This document shows, piece by piece, positions 1 to 8,095 of a stretch of 13,305 nt of DNA. Every line of letters starts with the position of its first letter. Position 1 is the first letter of the stretch. This stretch comes from Marinosulfonomonas sp. (GTDB taxonomy: Bacteria; Pseudomonadota; Alphaproteobacteria; Rhodobacterales; Rhodobacteraceae), in contig WGBJ01000138.1 in NCBI GenBank assembly GCA_015494385.1, positions 1 to 13,305 on the forward strand, read 5' to 3'. Position numbers and translations under genes: made by a program. Below the pieces are notes generated by a model that was given only the letters and a program-made list of their open reading frames with translations, made no database searches and had not been told where the DNA came from.

Positions 1-1068
1 CATGAACCCGACGCGGTTGCGGGTGGTGATGTCCTGCGCATCCACGGGTTTGCCGAAAATCCATGCCTCGCCATCCGAGGCAGGCAGCAGACCGGTCAGC
101 ATTTTCATTGTGGTGGTTTTGCCGCAGCCGTTCGAGCCAAGGAAGCCGAAAATTTCGCCCTTGGCAATGTCGAAACTGACATTGTCAACGGCCGTGAAAT
201 CACCAAAGCGCCGCGTCAGGTTGCGGGCGCGGATGGCAGGTTCTGCACCTGCGGGCAAGGGGGTGGCCGCAGGCGGGGCAACGGCGGGTTTGGCGGCCTC
301 GTCGTGTGGCTCATCCTCGGTCAGCAGGGAGACATAGGCAGCCTCGACCGTGTCGGTGCCGGTTTGCGCCATCAGGTCGGCGGGGCTGGCTTGTGCCAGT
401 ACTCGACCGTCGTTCATCGCGACCAGATGGTCGAACAATGCGGCCTCTTCCATATAGGCGGTGGAGACCAGCACGCTCATTTGCGGACGGTCCGCGCGGA
501 TGTTGTCGATCAGATCCCAGAACTGGCGGCGCGACAGCGGGTCAACGCCGGTGGTTGGCTCATCCAGCAGCAGGAAATCGGGATCATGGATCAGCGCGGC
601 GCACAGGCCCACCTTCTGTTTCATCCCGCCCGACAGCTTTCCGGCGGGGCGGTCAAGGAACGGATACAGGCCCGTGGCACGGGTCAGACGGGTGATGCGG
701 GATTTGCGTTCAGCGGCGTCCAGACCGAACAGTTTGCCAAAGAATTCAAGATTCTCCAGCAGGCTGAGGTCGTGATACAGGTTGCGCCCCAACCCTTGCG
801 GCATAAAGGCCAGCCGGCGGCCGATCTGGGTGCGGTGGCGGGCGTTGGACATATCGCCACCCAGCGTTTCAATCGTACCGCTTTGCAGCCGCTTGGCTCC
901 GGCCACCAGCCCCATCAGGGTGGATTTCCCCACCCCGTCCGGCCCCAGAAGGCCAACCATTTTACCGGCGGGCAGGGTCAGGGTGACGTCTTGCAACGCC
1001 ATCACCTTGCCATAGGCGTGGCTGACCGATGTCAGTTTTGCCGCGGCATCCGGGTGGTTCGGGCTCAT
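1..1068 (-). CDS. ABC exporter ATP-binding/permease protein, YhiH/RbbA type (partial, C-terminus off the left edge)
   Basis: The first 356 residues are visible and the frame is still open at base 1. Two ATP-binding domains lie in tandem. Domain 1 has Walker [10 protein letters not shown] (residues 42-50), Q-loop MPQGLG (about 89-94), signature LSGGMKQK (144-151), Walker B FLLLDEP (165-171) and STAYMEEA (202-209), where many ABC ATPases have a His. An Ala/Pro-rich linker (about 257-276) leads to domain 2, with Walker [10 protein letters not shown] (311-319) before the window ends. Known family members of this layout carry a C-terminal ABC-2 permease domain and total about 900 residues; that part is not visible. 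The start is ATG 2 bases after the TGA of the HlyD gene, which implies translational coupling. With that adaptor it should form an inner-membrane exporter; the substrate is unknown. E. coli RbbA has also been described as a ribosome-associated ATPase, but the HlyD partner favours transport here. Confidence 0.9.
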   Translation of the reverse strand, partial: MSPNHPDAAAKLTSVSHAYGKVMALQDVTLTLPAGKMVGLLGPDGVGKSTLMGLVAGAKRLQSGTIETLGGDMSNARHRTQIGRRLAFMPQGLGRNLYHDLSLLENLEFFGKLFGLDAAERKSRITRLTRATGLYPFLDRPAGKLSGGMKQKVGLCAALIHDPDFLLLDEPTTGVDPLSRRQFWDLIDNIRADRPQMSVLVSTAYMEEAALFDHLVAMNDGRVLAQASPADLMAQTGTDTVEAAYVSLLTEDEPHDEAAKPAVAPPAATPLPAGAEPAIRARNLTRRFGDFTAVDNVSFDIAKGEIFGFLGSNGCGKTTTMKMLTGLLPASDGEAWIFGKPVDAQDITTRNRVGFM

Positions 1069-1070
1069 GG

Positions 1071-2102
1071 TCAATTGCTTGCGCCTTCGTCTGCGGGGGC
1101 GGGCAGGTCTTTGAGCAGGGGCGGGGTCAGGTCTTTGGGCCAGTCAGGCAGGCCGTCCGGGCCGGACAACCGCACCCAGGCCACGCCACGCACACCGGTT
1201 TTCACGCGTTCGATCTGGTTTTGGATCAGCTCTGGCGGGATGCGAACACGGGTGCGGAACATCAGGCTTTCACGTTCTTCCAGTGTTTCCACCTGTTTCG
1301 GAGTGAATTGTGCCTGCGGGGCAACGAATGACACCACAGCCGGGATCGAAATATTGGGCATGACATCCACCACAATGCGCGCACCATCGCCGATAACGAC
1401 ACTGGCAGCCGCTTTGGCGGGCAGGAAAAACTCCATATAGACATCTTCCAAACTGACCAGCGTCAGCACTTTGCCGCCACTGCCAACAACTTCGCCGGGC
1501 TGGGCCAGACGGTACAGAACACGGCCAACAGCAGGGGCGTAAAGTGTGCTGTCGGCAATCTGGGTTTCAATCTGTTGCAACGCAGCCTTTTCTGCCTCGA
1601 CGGCGCGCTTTTTGGCTTCGACATTGGCCTTGGCGGCGGCCAGCGCGGCTTGCGAGGATTCGACTTCGGTGCGTTTGATGTCCAGCGCCTCTTGGGAAAC
1701 CACACCCTTGCGGTTCAATTCTTCCGACCGCTTGACCTCGCTTTGGGCAAGGGCCAGCTTGGCTTCGGCCTGACTGACACCGGCTTCGGCCACGGCCACG
1801 GCGGCTTTGGCGCTGGCGATGGCGGCGATCGAGCGTTGCCGTTGTGCTTCCAGTTCGGCGGTGTCCATAACAGCCAGAACGTCACCGGTTTTAACCAGAT
1901 CACCCTCGCGCACGGTGATGGTTTTGACCCGACCGGGCAGGCGGGCGGATACGTCGATCAGATCGGCCTCGATCCGGCCATTGCCACGGGCAAACCCTTC
2001 GGGGGGCAGATCACTGGGGGCCAGCAGCACCTTCCAGGCGGCATAGCCCATGAACGCCGCAATCACGGCGAGGACCAGAAAGACGGAAAATTTGCGGGTC
2101 AT
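1071..2102 (-). CDS. HlyD-family periplasmic adaptor (membrane fusion protein), YhiI-like
   Basis: This 343-residue protein has one N-terminal membrane anchor (about residues 5-27). The sequence [21 protein letters not shown] (about 39-59) is typical of the YhiI/YbhG type of HlyD adaptor. The first half of a biotinyl-lipoyl-like domain follows (about 58-85). A long alanine/glutamate-rich alpha-helical hairpin spans about 86-185, and the second lipoyl half is [19 protein letters not shown] (about 188-206). A beta-barrel region and a Pro-rich tail complete it. The length matches the family. It is expected to link the inner-membrane ABC exporter encoded next to an outer-membrane channel such as TolC, which is not in this window. 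The ATG is preceded by AAGGAG 7 bases upstream (about 2110-2115). It lies 55 bases after the LOG-family gene on the same strand, so it may be read through from that operon; no terminator is visible between them. Confidence 0.92.
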   Translation of the reverse strand: MTRKFSVFLVLAVIAAFMGYAAWKVLLAPSDLPPEGFARGNGRIEADLIDVSARLPGRVKTITVREGDLVKTGDVLAVMDTAELEAQRQRSIAAIASAKAAVAVAEAGVSQAEAKLALAQSEVKRSEELNRKGVVSQEALDIKRTEVESSQAALAAAKANVEAKKRAVEAEKAALQQIETQIADSTLYAPAVGRVLYRLAQPGEVVGSGGKVLTLVSLEDVYMEFFLPAKAAASVVIGDGARIVVDVMPNISIPAVVSFVAPQAQFTPKQVETLEERESLMFRTRVRIPPELIQNQIERVKTGVRGVAWVRLSGPDGLPDWPKDLTPPLLKDLPAPADEGASN

Positions 2103-2109
2103 AGTGTTA

Positions 2110-2116
2110 CTCCTTG
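2110..2116 (-). promoter_or_regulatory. Ribosome binding site of the HlyD-family gene
   Basis: The minus strand reads CAAGGAGTAACACT directly before the ATG at 2102. This is a near-perfect Shine-Dalgarno sequence at 7-base spacing and fixes the start codon. Confidence 0.75.
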
Positions 2117-2157
2117 GGGCGTATTGTCTGTGGACGTATTGTTCCTGGGGCGGGGCG

Positions 2158-3012
2158 TCATTTTGGGGGCTTCCCCTGATAGAAATCGTGTAGAACCTTA
2201 ACGGCCTGTTCGGCTGTTTCGACGAAAGCGAACAGATCGCGATCTTCGGGTGCTATCACACCTTCGGCAATCAGGAAGTCAAAATCAACCGCCCGGTGCC
2301 AGAATTCCGCACCAAACAGCACCACCGGCACACGTTGCATCTTGCGGGTCTGGATCAGGGTCAGTGCCTCGAACAATTCGTCAAAGGTGCCAAAGCCGCC
2401 GGGAAAGGCGACAAGCGCTTTGGCGCGCATCAGGAAATGCATCTTGCGGATGGCAAAATAGTGGAACCGGAACGCCAGTTCCGGGGTGATAAACGGGTTT
2501 GGTTTTTGTTCATGGGGCAGGGTAATGTTCAGCCCGATGGATCGGGCCTCGGCCTCGTAGGCGCCAAGGTTGGCGGCCTCCATGATGCCGGGGCCACCGC
2601 CCGTGATCACCACGAAATCGCGCCGCTTTTCCTGCTGGAACCGTTTGGAAACCAGCGTGGCAAATTCGCGGGCCTGCTCATAGTATCCGGCCTGCCGGTG
2701 CTGGCGGATGGCCACGTTCAGCGCCTTTTGTGTAGCGGGATTGTCGGGGTCGGCAACGCAGGCTTGCTCGGCCTGCTCAAGGCGCTGTTTTGCCTCTTGC
2801 AGTGATAATGTGCGGGCACTGCCAAACACCACCACGGTAGAATTGATCCCCTGTTCCTGAAGGGCGCGTTCGGGCTTCATCAGTTCCAGTTGCAGGCGCA
2901 CGGGGCGTAGATCGTCGTCGGCCAGCAGGTCTATGTCCTCATAGGCCAGCTTGTAGGCGGGACTATGCAGGATTTCCTCTTGCAGGGCTTTGCTCCAGTC
3001 GCTGTAGCTCAT
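2158..3012 (-). CDS. LOG-family (TIGR00730-type) nucleotide-binding protein, putative nucleoside 5'-monophosphate phosphoribohydrolase
   Basis: The 284-residue product has the Rossmann-like LOG fold. GGGPGIMEAAN is at residues 138-148, the conserved Arg-Lys at 189-190, and the signature PGGFGTFDE at 204-212. Family members such as plant and bacterial LOG proteins cleave cytokinin riboside or other nucleoside 5'-monophosphates, releasing the base and ribose 5-phosphate. The substrate here cannot be read from sequence. It is longer than the usual ~190-residue LOG because of an N-terminal region of about 130 residues that includes a charged helical stretch (about 66-132). The ATG at 3012 was chosen because it overlaps the TGA of the upstream nuclease gene in a 4-base ATGA. 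The frame stays open to 3183, but the extra 57 residues lie wholly inside the upstream gene and look non-native. It is probably cytoplasmic and translated in step with the beta-CASP gene. Confidence 0.88.
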   Translation of the reverse strand: MSYSDWSKALQEEILHSPAYKLAYEDIDLLADDDLRPVRLQLELMKPERALQEQGINSTVVVFGSARTLSLQEAKQRLEQAEQACVADPDNPATQKALNVAIRQHRQAGYYEQAREFATLVSKRFQQEKRRDFVVITGGGPGIMEAANLGAYEAEARSIGLNITLPHEQKPNPFITPELAFRFHYFAIRKMHFLMRAKALVAFPGGFGTFDELFEALTLIQTRKMQRVPVVLFGAEFWHRAVDFDFLIAEGVIAPEDRDLFAFVETAEQAVKVLHDFYQGKPPK

Positions 3013-4430
3013 GATTGCAGCCTTTGGGTTTGCGGATTCCATGTAACGGTCTGCCCGTGTTCGGGGACCAGTGTTTTCCAACCATAGCGATTTTTCAGCA
3101 GGCCGGAAAATTCTTCGGCGGCCTTGGTTTCGCCATGCACCACAAAGACCTGTTTGGGCGCGGTTTTGAAATAGCTGGTCCATTCCAGCAACGCGGCCTG
3201 ATCCGCATGGGCGGAAAAGCCGTTCAGGGTATGGACGCTGGCATTGACCGGAATTTCATCACCGAAAATGCGCACAACGGGGGCACCATCGACCAGCCGG
3301 CGGCCCAAAGTGCCTTCGGCCTGATAACCGGTGATCAGAATGCTGCACTGTGGTCGTGCCAGATTGTTGCGCAGGTGGTGGCGGATGCGCCCCGCGTTGC
3401 ACATGCCGCTGGCGGAAATGATGATCGCGCCGGACCGGATCTGGTTCAACGCCTTGGATTCGTCAACGCTGGCGGTGAAATGCAGATAGGGCAGATCGGC
3501 GCCCTCGTCATGCCATTCGACCAGATCGCGGGCCTGTTCGTCAAACAGCTCGAAGTGCTTTTTGGTGATTTCGGTCGCCTTCGAGGCCATCGGGCTGTCG
3601 ACGAATATCTTCAGATCATGCAGGCGGCCCTGACGGGTCAGACGGTGCAGGTGATACAGGATCTCTTGCGTGCGCCCCACGGCAAAGGCAGGCACGATCA
3701 CATTGCCGCCCTTGACGTTCAGGGTGTTGTCCACCACCTCGGCCAGTTCTTTCAGGGTGTCGTCATGGCTTTTGTGCATCCGGTTGCCATAAGTGGATTC
3801 GATAAACAGGATGTCGGCATCCTCAATCGGGGTCGGGTCGCGCAGGATCGGGCGGTGCGGTTGGCCCAGATCGCCGCTGAACACGATTTTGGTTTCCTTG
3901 TCGCCTTCGGTCACCCAGACCTCGATAATGGCGGACCCCAGAATATGCCCCGCATCGCGGTAGCGACAGCGCACATCGCTGCGCGGTGTGACGTCGGTGT
4001 CGTAATCCACCGGCTGCAACAGGGCCAGCGCGGATTTGGCGTCGTCAATGGTATAGGCGGGGGTGGCGTCATCCACCTTTTTGCCCCGGGCGCGACGCCG
4101 CGCACGTTTGGCGTCGGATTCCTGAATATAGGCGCTGTCGGGCAGCAGAACCTGCAACAGGTCTGTTGTGGCGGCAGTTGTATAGATCGGCCCCTCGTAT
4201 CCGTCACGGGCCAGTTTGGGCAGCAGCCCGCTGTGGTCGATATGGGCATGGGTCAGCAGCACAAAATCAATTGTTCCCACATCAAAAGCAAAGGGTTCGC
4301 GGTTGCGCGCCATCGCTTCACGGCTTCCCTGAACCATACCGCAATCTACCAGAAAACGGCCGGCTTCGGTTTCAACCAGATAACATGATCCCGTGACTTC
4401 GCGGGCGGCTCCTAGAAAACTGATCTTCAT
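3009..4430 (-). CDS. Beta-CASP metallo-beta-lactamase-fold hydrolase (CPSF73/RNA-nuclease-like)
   Basis: The 473-residue protein shows the full metallo-beta-lactamase plus beta-CASP plan. Motif 2 HAHIDH is at residues 61-66, the third metal-ligand His is in DAGHILGSA (H162), and the bridging Asp is in SGDLG (D187). Next come FIESTYGNR (209-217), a beta-CASP domain (about 218-400) with VPAFAVGRTQE (246-256), and the C-terminal motifs GFSAHAD (404-410) and VHGE (431-434). All predicted zinc ligands are present, so it should be catalytically competent. Relatives are RNA endo/exonucleases of the archaeal and eukaryotic CPSF type, although many bacterial copies are uncharacterised and the substrate is inferred. 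No signal peptide is seen, so it is cytoplasmic. AGGGAA lies just before the ATG. It is the first gene of a minus-strand cluster, and its TGA overlaps the ATG of the LOG-family gene. Confidence 0.92.
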   Translation of the reverse strand: MKISFLGAAREVTGSCYLVETEAGRFLVDCGMVQGSREAMARNREPFAFDVGTIDFVLLTHAHIDHSGLLPKLARDGYEGPIYTTAATTDLLQVLLPDSAYIQESDAKRARRRARGKKVDDATPAYTIDDAKSALALLQPVDYDTDVTPRSDVRCRYRDAGHILGSAIIEVWVTEGDKETKIVFSGDLGQPHRPILRDPTPIEDADILFIESTYGNRMHKSHDDTLKELAEVVDNTLNVKGGNVIVPAFAVGRTQEILYHLHRLTRQGRLHDLKIFVDSPMASKATEITKKHFELFDEQARDLVEWHDEGADLPYLHFTASVDESKALNQIRSGAIIISASGMCNAGRIRHHLRNNLARPQCSILITGYQAEGTLGRRLVDGAPVVRIFGDEIPVNASVHTLNGFSAHADQAALLEWTSYFKTAPKQVFVVHGETKAAEEFSGLLKNRYGWKTLVPEHGQTVTWNPQTQRLQS

Positions 4431-4473
4431 GGTATTCCCTCGCTTTATATGATGTTTATCTAATCACACCTTG

Positions 4474-4495
4474 TAAGTAATAGGTCAATAACTTA
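4474..4495. promoter_or_regulatory. Operator-like imperfect dyad in the divergent promoter region
   Basis: The arms TAAGT (4474-4478) and ACTTA (4491-4495) flank a symmetric core; by eye 16 of 22 positions agree with the reverse complement. It sits in the 120-base AT-rich region between the divergent nuclease gene (start 4430) and the small secreted protein gene (start 4551). A minus-strand TTGACC that could act as a -35 element falls inside the dyad (4488-4483). On the plus strand TTGTAA (4471-4476) overlaps its left edge. No clear -10 hexamer could be fixed for either direction. A transcription factor site is an inference from symmetry and position. Confidence 0.35.
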
Positions 4496-4550
4496 TTTCA
4501 AGGAAAGCAGAAGAATAATTCAATCCGTCTGAAACTTCAGGAGACAGGCT

Positions 4551-4907
4551 ATGCATAAACTGATTACATCCCTTGCCCTTACAGCCGCCGTTTTTACGGC
4601 AACAACCCTTCCGGCCGCCGCCGAAATCATGTCCAAGGACCGGATTGCAAAGGAAATTATTGGCAAAACCCTGACCACCTCACGCAAGGGGATGACAGTG
4701 CGTTTGCAGTATAACACTGATGGCACCGTGCGGATGAAAGCGTTTATTATGTCCGGTGGGGGCACATGGAAATACAGTGACAACGGGGTTTGCATGAACA
4801 TGACCCGTGGCCCCAAAAAGGGCGAAACCTGTGTGACCTTTGAACATCTTGGCGGCAACAAGTACCGCAATTCCCAAGGAATGGTTCTGACGGTTCAGGA
4901 CGAATAG
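4551..4907 (+). CDS. Small secreted protein of unknown function
   Basis: The 118-residue product starts with a clear Sec signal peptide: Lys at residue 3, a hydrophobic core at about 4-20, and likely cleavage after PAAA (about residue 24). The mature part is about 94 residues, rich in Gly, Thr and charged residues, with alternating beta-strand character: GKTLTTSRKGMTVRLQYNTD, then an SGGGTWKY turn at 68-75. Cys81 and Cys94 could form a periplasmic disulfide. It resembles short beta-rich periplasmic proteins of the DUF995 kind, but I do not recognise it with confidence and assign no function. The start is supported by AGGAG (4539-4543) seven bases before the ATG. It is transcribed alone on the plus strand and ends 9 bases before the convergent apbE stop; no terminator hairpin is visible between them. 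Base composition is slightly AT-richer than its neighbours. Confidence 0.82.
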   Translation: MHKLITSLALTAAVFTATTLPAAAEIMSKDRIAKEIIGKTLTTSRKGMTVRLQYNTDGTVRMKAFIMSGGGTWKYSDNGVCMNMTRGPKKGETCVTFEHLGGNKYRNSQGMVLTVQDE

Positions 4908-4916
4908 GTCCCCGGC

Positions 4917-5864
4917 CTAGTCGTTGACGTCAAACAGCGGTCCGACAGCGTGCTGGCGCAGCTCGTTGCCGGACCGTTCCAGTATCAGGCAGTCGATCCG
5001 GTGTTTTTGGGCAAATGCACAGCCGTCCTCGACCCCAAGCACCAGAATGGCGGTGGCCATCGCATCCGCCGTCATTCCGTCTGCGGCTACCACTGTGACA
5101 CCGGCAATGCCGGGCTGTGCGGGGCCACCCATGCGGCGATCCATCGTGTGGGAAAAACGGGTTTGGCTGACTTCGACCCAGTGGCGGTAATCGCCTGATG
5201 TGGCCACGGCTGCGTCCTGTAGTTCCAGCATCGACAACGGCAGGCGGGCGTCATAGGCGGGTTTTTCGATCACGACGGTCCACGGGGTGCTGTCGGGTTG
5301 CACACCTTTGGCACGCAATTCCCCGTCCAGCGCCACAAGGGCCGAGGGGATGTCGAAATCATCGCAAACCTGCATCATCCGGTCCACGCCGTATCCTTTG
5401 GCAATGCCGGACAAATCCAGCGCCAGCGGGGCCAGTTTGCGGGCGCGAAGGCCCTGTTCGTCCAGTTCCAGCACCTCGTGCGCGGGGCGGCGGGGTTGGC
5501 CCAGATTGGCGCGGATCGCGCCCTCGTCGGCGTTATCGGCGCCAAAGCCCCAGGCGTTGACCAGATCCCCCAGCCCGATGTCGAACGCCCCGTCCGAGGC
5601 CTGACCGATTTCCAGTCCGCGCACCAGCACCTGCATCAGTTCGGGCGGTGTTTCCACCCACTCCCCGACCGGTGCCGCGTTCAGGCGCATCAGGTCGCTG
5701 TCCGCTTTCCATGTGGACATCTGCGCATCCACTTGCGCCACCGCATCGGCCAAGGCGGTTTCAACGGCTGCGGGGTCAATCCCGTCGGGCAGGCCCAGAT
5801 CGGCGGTCCAGCGGGTGCCCATCACAGGGCCACCCATTTTGATGTGGGTCAGTTCAATAGACAT
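4917..5864 (-). CDS. apbE: ApbE-family FAD:protein FMN transferase
   Basis: Family members move FMN from FAD onto a Ser/Thr of target proteins in a Mg-dependent reaction. The 315 residues show MGTRW (15-19), MSTWKADSDLMRLN (49-62), DGAFDIGLGDLVNAWGFG (91-108), LDLSGIAKGYGVD (149-161), SGDYR (223-227) and MTADAMATA (264-272), whose Asp is the expected metal ligand. The usual HxxDPRTG motif reads SHTMDRRMG (238-246), so Pro and Thr of DPRTG are replaced. Most ApbE proteins are exported lipoproteins. This one starts directly in the mature fold at ATG 5864 with no signal peptide, and no upstream start supplies one. The start lies inside the end of the flavoreductase gene (11-base overlap), so the two are translationally coupled. 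It is last in the DUF2271/PepSY-reductase operon and probably matures a flavoprotein of this system. Confidence 0.92.
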   Translation of the reverse strand: MSIELTHIKMGGPVMGTRWTADLGLPDGIDPAAVETALADAVAQVDAQMSTWKADSDLMRLNAAPVGEWVETPPELMQVLVRGLEIGQASDGAFDIGLGDLVNAWGFGADNADEGAIRANLGQPRRPAHEVLELDEQGLRARKLAPLALDLSGIAKGYGVDRMMQVCDDFDIPSALVALDGELRAKGVQPDSTPWTVVIEKPAYDARLPLSMLELQDAAVATSGDYRHWVEVSQTRFSHTMDRRMGGPAQPGIAGVTVVAADGMTADAMATAILVLGVEDGCAFAQKHRIDCLILERSGNELRQHAVGPLFDVND

Positions 5865-8064
5865 CTTCGGCGTATCTTCCTTCGGATTTCAGCTTGATCG
5901 GGCACAGCCCGTGCGGGGTAAGCACATCGTGCAGGGCCTGCGTCACACCGGCGGCCATTTCACGCCCGCCACAAACCAGAATCTGCGCGCCATCCTCAAT
6001 CAGGGCGGCAATCTTGGCGGCGTCACGGCGCAGGATGTCCTGCACATAGGCGCGTTGTTCGGTACGCGATGCGGCAATGTTCACCGTTTCCAGATGGCCA
6101 CCGTCCTGCCATGCGGGCATTTCCTCGCCATAGAACAGGTCGGATGCTTCGTGGCGGATGCCGAAATACAGGTGCATCGGGCGCTGTTTGGTGTTGGCGC
6201 GGGCAAAGCCGGCCAGCGGGCCGATGCCAGTGCCGGCCCCGATCAGGATCACCGGCTTCTTGTTACGGGCAGGCCGGAAATCGGGGTTGGGGCGGATGAA
6301 GGCGGTGATGCTGTCGCCGATTTGCAGATCCAGCAATTGACCCGAACACAGACCATGTGCGTGTTTCTTGACGCAAATCTCGACAAAACCGTCACGGGTG
6401 CCGCTGGCCAGCGAATATAACCGCGCGATGTCCGAGCCTTGGGGCAGGATGCCCAGCAGATCACCGGCCTCGAACCGTTTCCAACCGCGGCCGCGCAGAC
6501 GCTCCAGCAGGGACGTGCGGGGCAAAGCAAAGCGCAGGATCGCGGTGGGGGCCTGCACCTCGAGACCATAATCGCGGCGGGAAATCAGGGTCAACTGACG
6601 GGTTTTGGGCTGTGCGGGTTCATGCACCAGTTCTAGTTCATGGCCCAGTGCTTGACCCAGCGCCATGCCCCAGCGGGCGAAATCCTGTGGCGATTGCTGA
6701 TCGACCGTATCCATCGGGACCAGTTGATCCCAGCCTTTTTCTTCTGCCTGCTCAACCACTTGCTGTGCAAAGGCGCAATAGGCGGGGAACTGGCGGTCGC
6801 CAAAGCCCAGAACGGCCAGTTTGGCAGCGGGGGCGGTTTTCAGGGCAACCAGCTTGTCCATAAACCCTTTGGCCGAGGACGGGGCCGCGCCATCACCATA
6901 GGTGGCGGCCAGCAGGATGATCTGTTTGGCGGATGTGTATTTTTCGGGGTCGAACCGCGACATCGGGGCGGCGTGGACCGAATGACCCTTGGCCATCAGC
7001 GCGTCTTGCAGCGTGGCGGCAAAGCCCCATGTGCTGCCCCCTTCGGAGCCAACAAGGATCACTGTGTCGGCCTGCTTGGCAGCTACACCTTTGGGCATTT
7101 TCGGACGGGCACGCCGTGCGGCCCACCATATGATCACACCGGTTGTTGCCATTACCGGCACACCCAGAACCATCAGGCCCATGATCAGACCCAGCCACCA
7201 TGCGCCCTGACCTGTGTGCAGCATATAGATGAATTCGAACACCTGCTGCCAAGGGCCAAGCGGTTGCCATGCCAGCATTGTGCCGGTGCCTTGATCGACA
7301 TAGCCTTCGCCGCTGTCGGTGCTGATGGTGTAAACATCGGTCGGATCATCGGCATAGGGAAAGGTCAGATCGCGCATCTGGCTGACGGGGATAGTCGCAA
7401 GGGCAGGCATATCGGCCGGGTTCAGGCCCATTTCTCCGCTGACTTCGGCCGGGAAATCGGGGGTGGTGTTTTCCTGTGGCAGAACCTCGAATGTATTGGC
7501 GACCATGTAAAGCGAGGTCACCGAGGCCATAATCAGACCTGCCGCCGTGAAACGGCCGATTTCCACATGCAAACGACCGGCCAGCGGGCCACGGGTGCGG
7601 GCAAAGAACTGCCGCCAGCCCCCCATGCGCCGCGCCACCAGAAACAGACCCGAGATTGACAAAAACAGCATCGCCAGCGCACCGGCGGCAGCCGTCAGAC
7701 GGCCACCATCGCCCAGCAACAGCGAACGGTGCAGGCTGGTCAGCCATTGCACAACCGGCGAGGCGTCATAATTGGCAACACCTTTGCCGGTGGCGGGGTC
7801 AACCACCACCGCGCCGGCAATATCACCTTCAAAGTAATAGGCGGTGATGCGACCCGAAGGCGCGCGTTTGATTTGCTCGACCCCCGGATAATTTGTGGAT
7901 ACCCGTGCCGCCAGATCAGCCACGCTCAGGCTGGATTCGATCATGGCGGGGGCCTGTAGTTTGTTCCAGGCGGGAATAACCGAAAGGGTTACACCACTGA
8001 TGGCCAAAACAAGCACCAGAACGGTGGCAAACAGACCGGCATATTTATGCAGAGAACGCAACAT
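5854..8064 (-). CDS. PepSY transmembrane / flavodoxin / FAD-NAD(P)H reductase fusion protein
   Basis: The 736-residue protein joins a PepSY-TM membrane module to a complete cytochrome P450 reductase-like module. The membrane part has about four helices (8-31, 124-145, 168-190, 290-315), periplasmic PepSY segments, and His6, His111, His166 and His283 as possible heme ligands. The flavodoxin-like domain (about 333-475) has VGSEGGSTWGFA (338-349), LAATYGDG (385-392) and GFGDRQFPAYC (420-430). The FAD domain (about 488-600) has RLYSLASG (548-555) and GLCSGQLL (571-578). The NAD(P)H domain has LIGAGTGIGPLAGF (607-620), YFGIRHEASDLFYGEE (633-648), CGGREMAAG (698-706) and an aromatic C-terminus EDVY. 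It should pass electrons from cytoplasmic NAD(P)H through FAD and FMN across the inner membrane. The ATG at 8064 is preferred because TAAGGA lies 8-9 bases upstream; the longer frame to 8151 would overlap the DUF2271 gene by 56 bases. Its stop overlaps the apbE start. Confidence 0.92.
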   Translation of the reverse strand: MLRSLHKYAGLFATVLVLVLAISGVTLSVIPAWNKLQAPAMIESSLSVADLAARVSTNYPGVEQIKRAPSGRITAYYFEGDIAGAVVVDPATGKGVANYDASPVVQWLTSLHRSLLLGDGGRLTAAAGALAMLFLSISGLFLVARRMGGWRQFFARTRGPLAGRLHVEIGRFTAAGLIMASVTSLYMVANTFEVLPQENTTPDFPAEVSGEMGLNPADMPALATIPVSQMRDLTFPYADDPTDVYTISTDSGEGYVDQGTGTMLAWQPLGPWQQVFEFIYMLHTGQGAWWLGLIMGLMVLGVPVMATTGVIIWWAARRARPKMPKGVAAKQADTVILVGSEGGSTWGFAATLQDALMAKGHSVHAAPMSRFDPEKYTSAKQIILLAATYGDGAAPSSAKGFMDKLVALKTAPAAKLAVLGFGDRQFPAYCAFAQQVVEQAEEKGWDQLVPMDTVDQQSPQDFARWGMALGQALGHELELVHEPAQPKTRQLTLISRRDYGLEVQAPTAILRFALPRTSLLERLRGRGWKRFEAGDLLGILPQGSDIARLYSLASGTRDGFVEICVKKHAHGLCSGQLLDLQIGDSITAFIRPNPDFRPARNKKPVILIGAGTGIGPLAGFARANTKQRPMHLYFGIRHEASDLFYGEEMPAWQDGGHLETVNIAASRTEQRAYVQDILRRDAAKIAALIEDGAQILVCGGREMAAGVTQALHDVLTPHGLCPIKLKSEGRYAEDVY

Positions 8065-8095
8065 CACGGGTATCCTTATCACGGGGTATCGGGGT

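Noticed and set aside
304..1440. Open frame of 378 codons on the plus strand across the ABC and HlyD genes
   Set aside because: It spans the junction of two well-supported minus-strand genes and has no recognisable domain.
2120..2142. Direct repeat CGTATTGT twice (2120-2127 and 2135-2142) before the HlyD gene
   Set aside because: It is only 8 bases with 15-bp spacing, with no second copy elsewhere and no promoter context. It could be chance.
3013..3183. Longer N-terminus of the LOG-family protein
   Set aside because: The extra codons lie wholly inside the upstream gene, and the ATGA overlap at 3009-3012 is a better start.
3015..4388. Open frame of 457 codons on the plus strand opposite the beta-CASP gene
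   Set aside because: It is the exact antisense of a gene with all catalytic motifs. The product is Gln/Gly/His-rich without domains, as expected of a shadow frame in GC-rich DNA.
4520..4550. Possible third copy of the regulator site (TTCAGGAGACAGG) before the small secreted protein
   Set aside because: Only one half-site matches, the 11-bp partner is missing, and the segment doubles as the ribosome binding site.
6640..7659. Open frame of 339 codons on the plus strand within the PepSY-flavoreductase gene
   Set aside because: It is an antisense shadow, and its composition is unlike a real protein.
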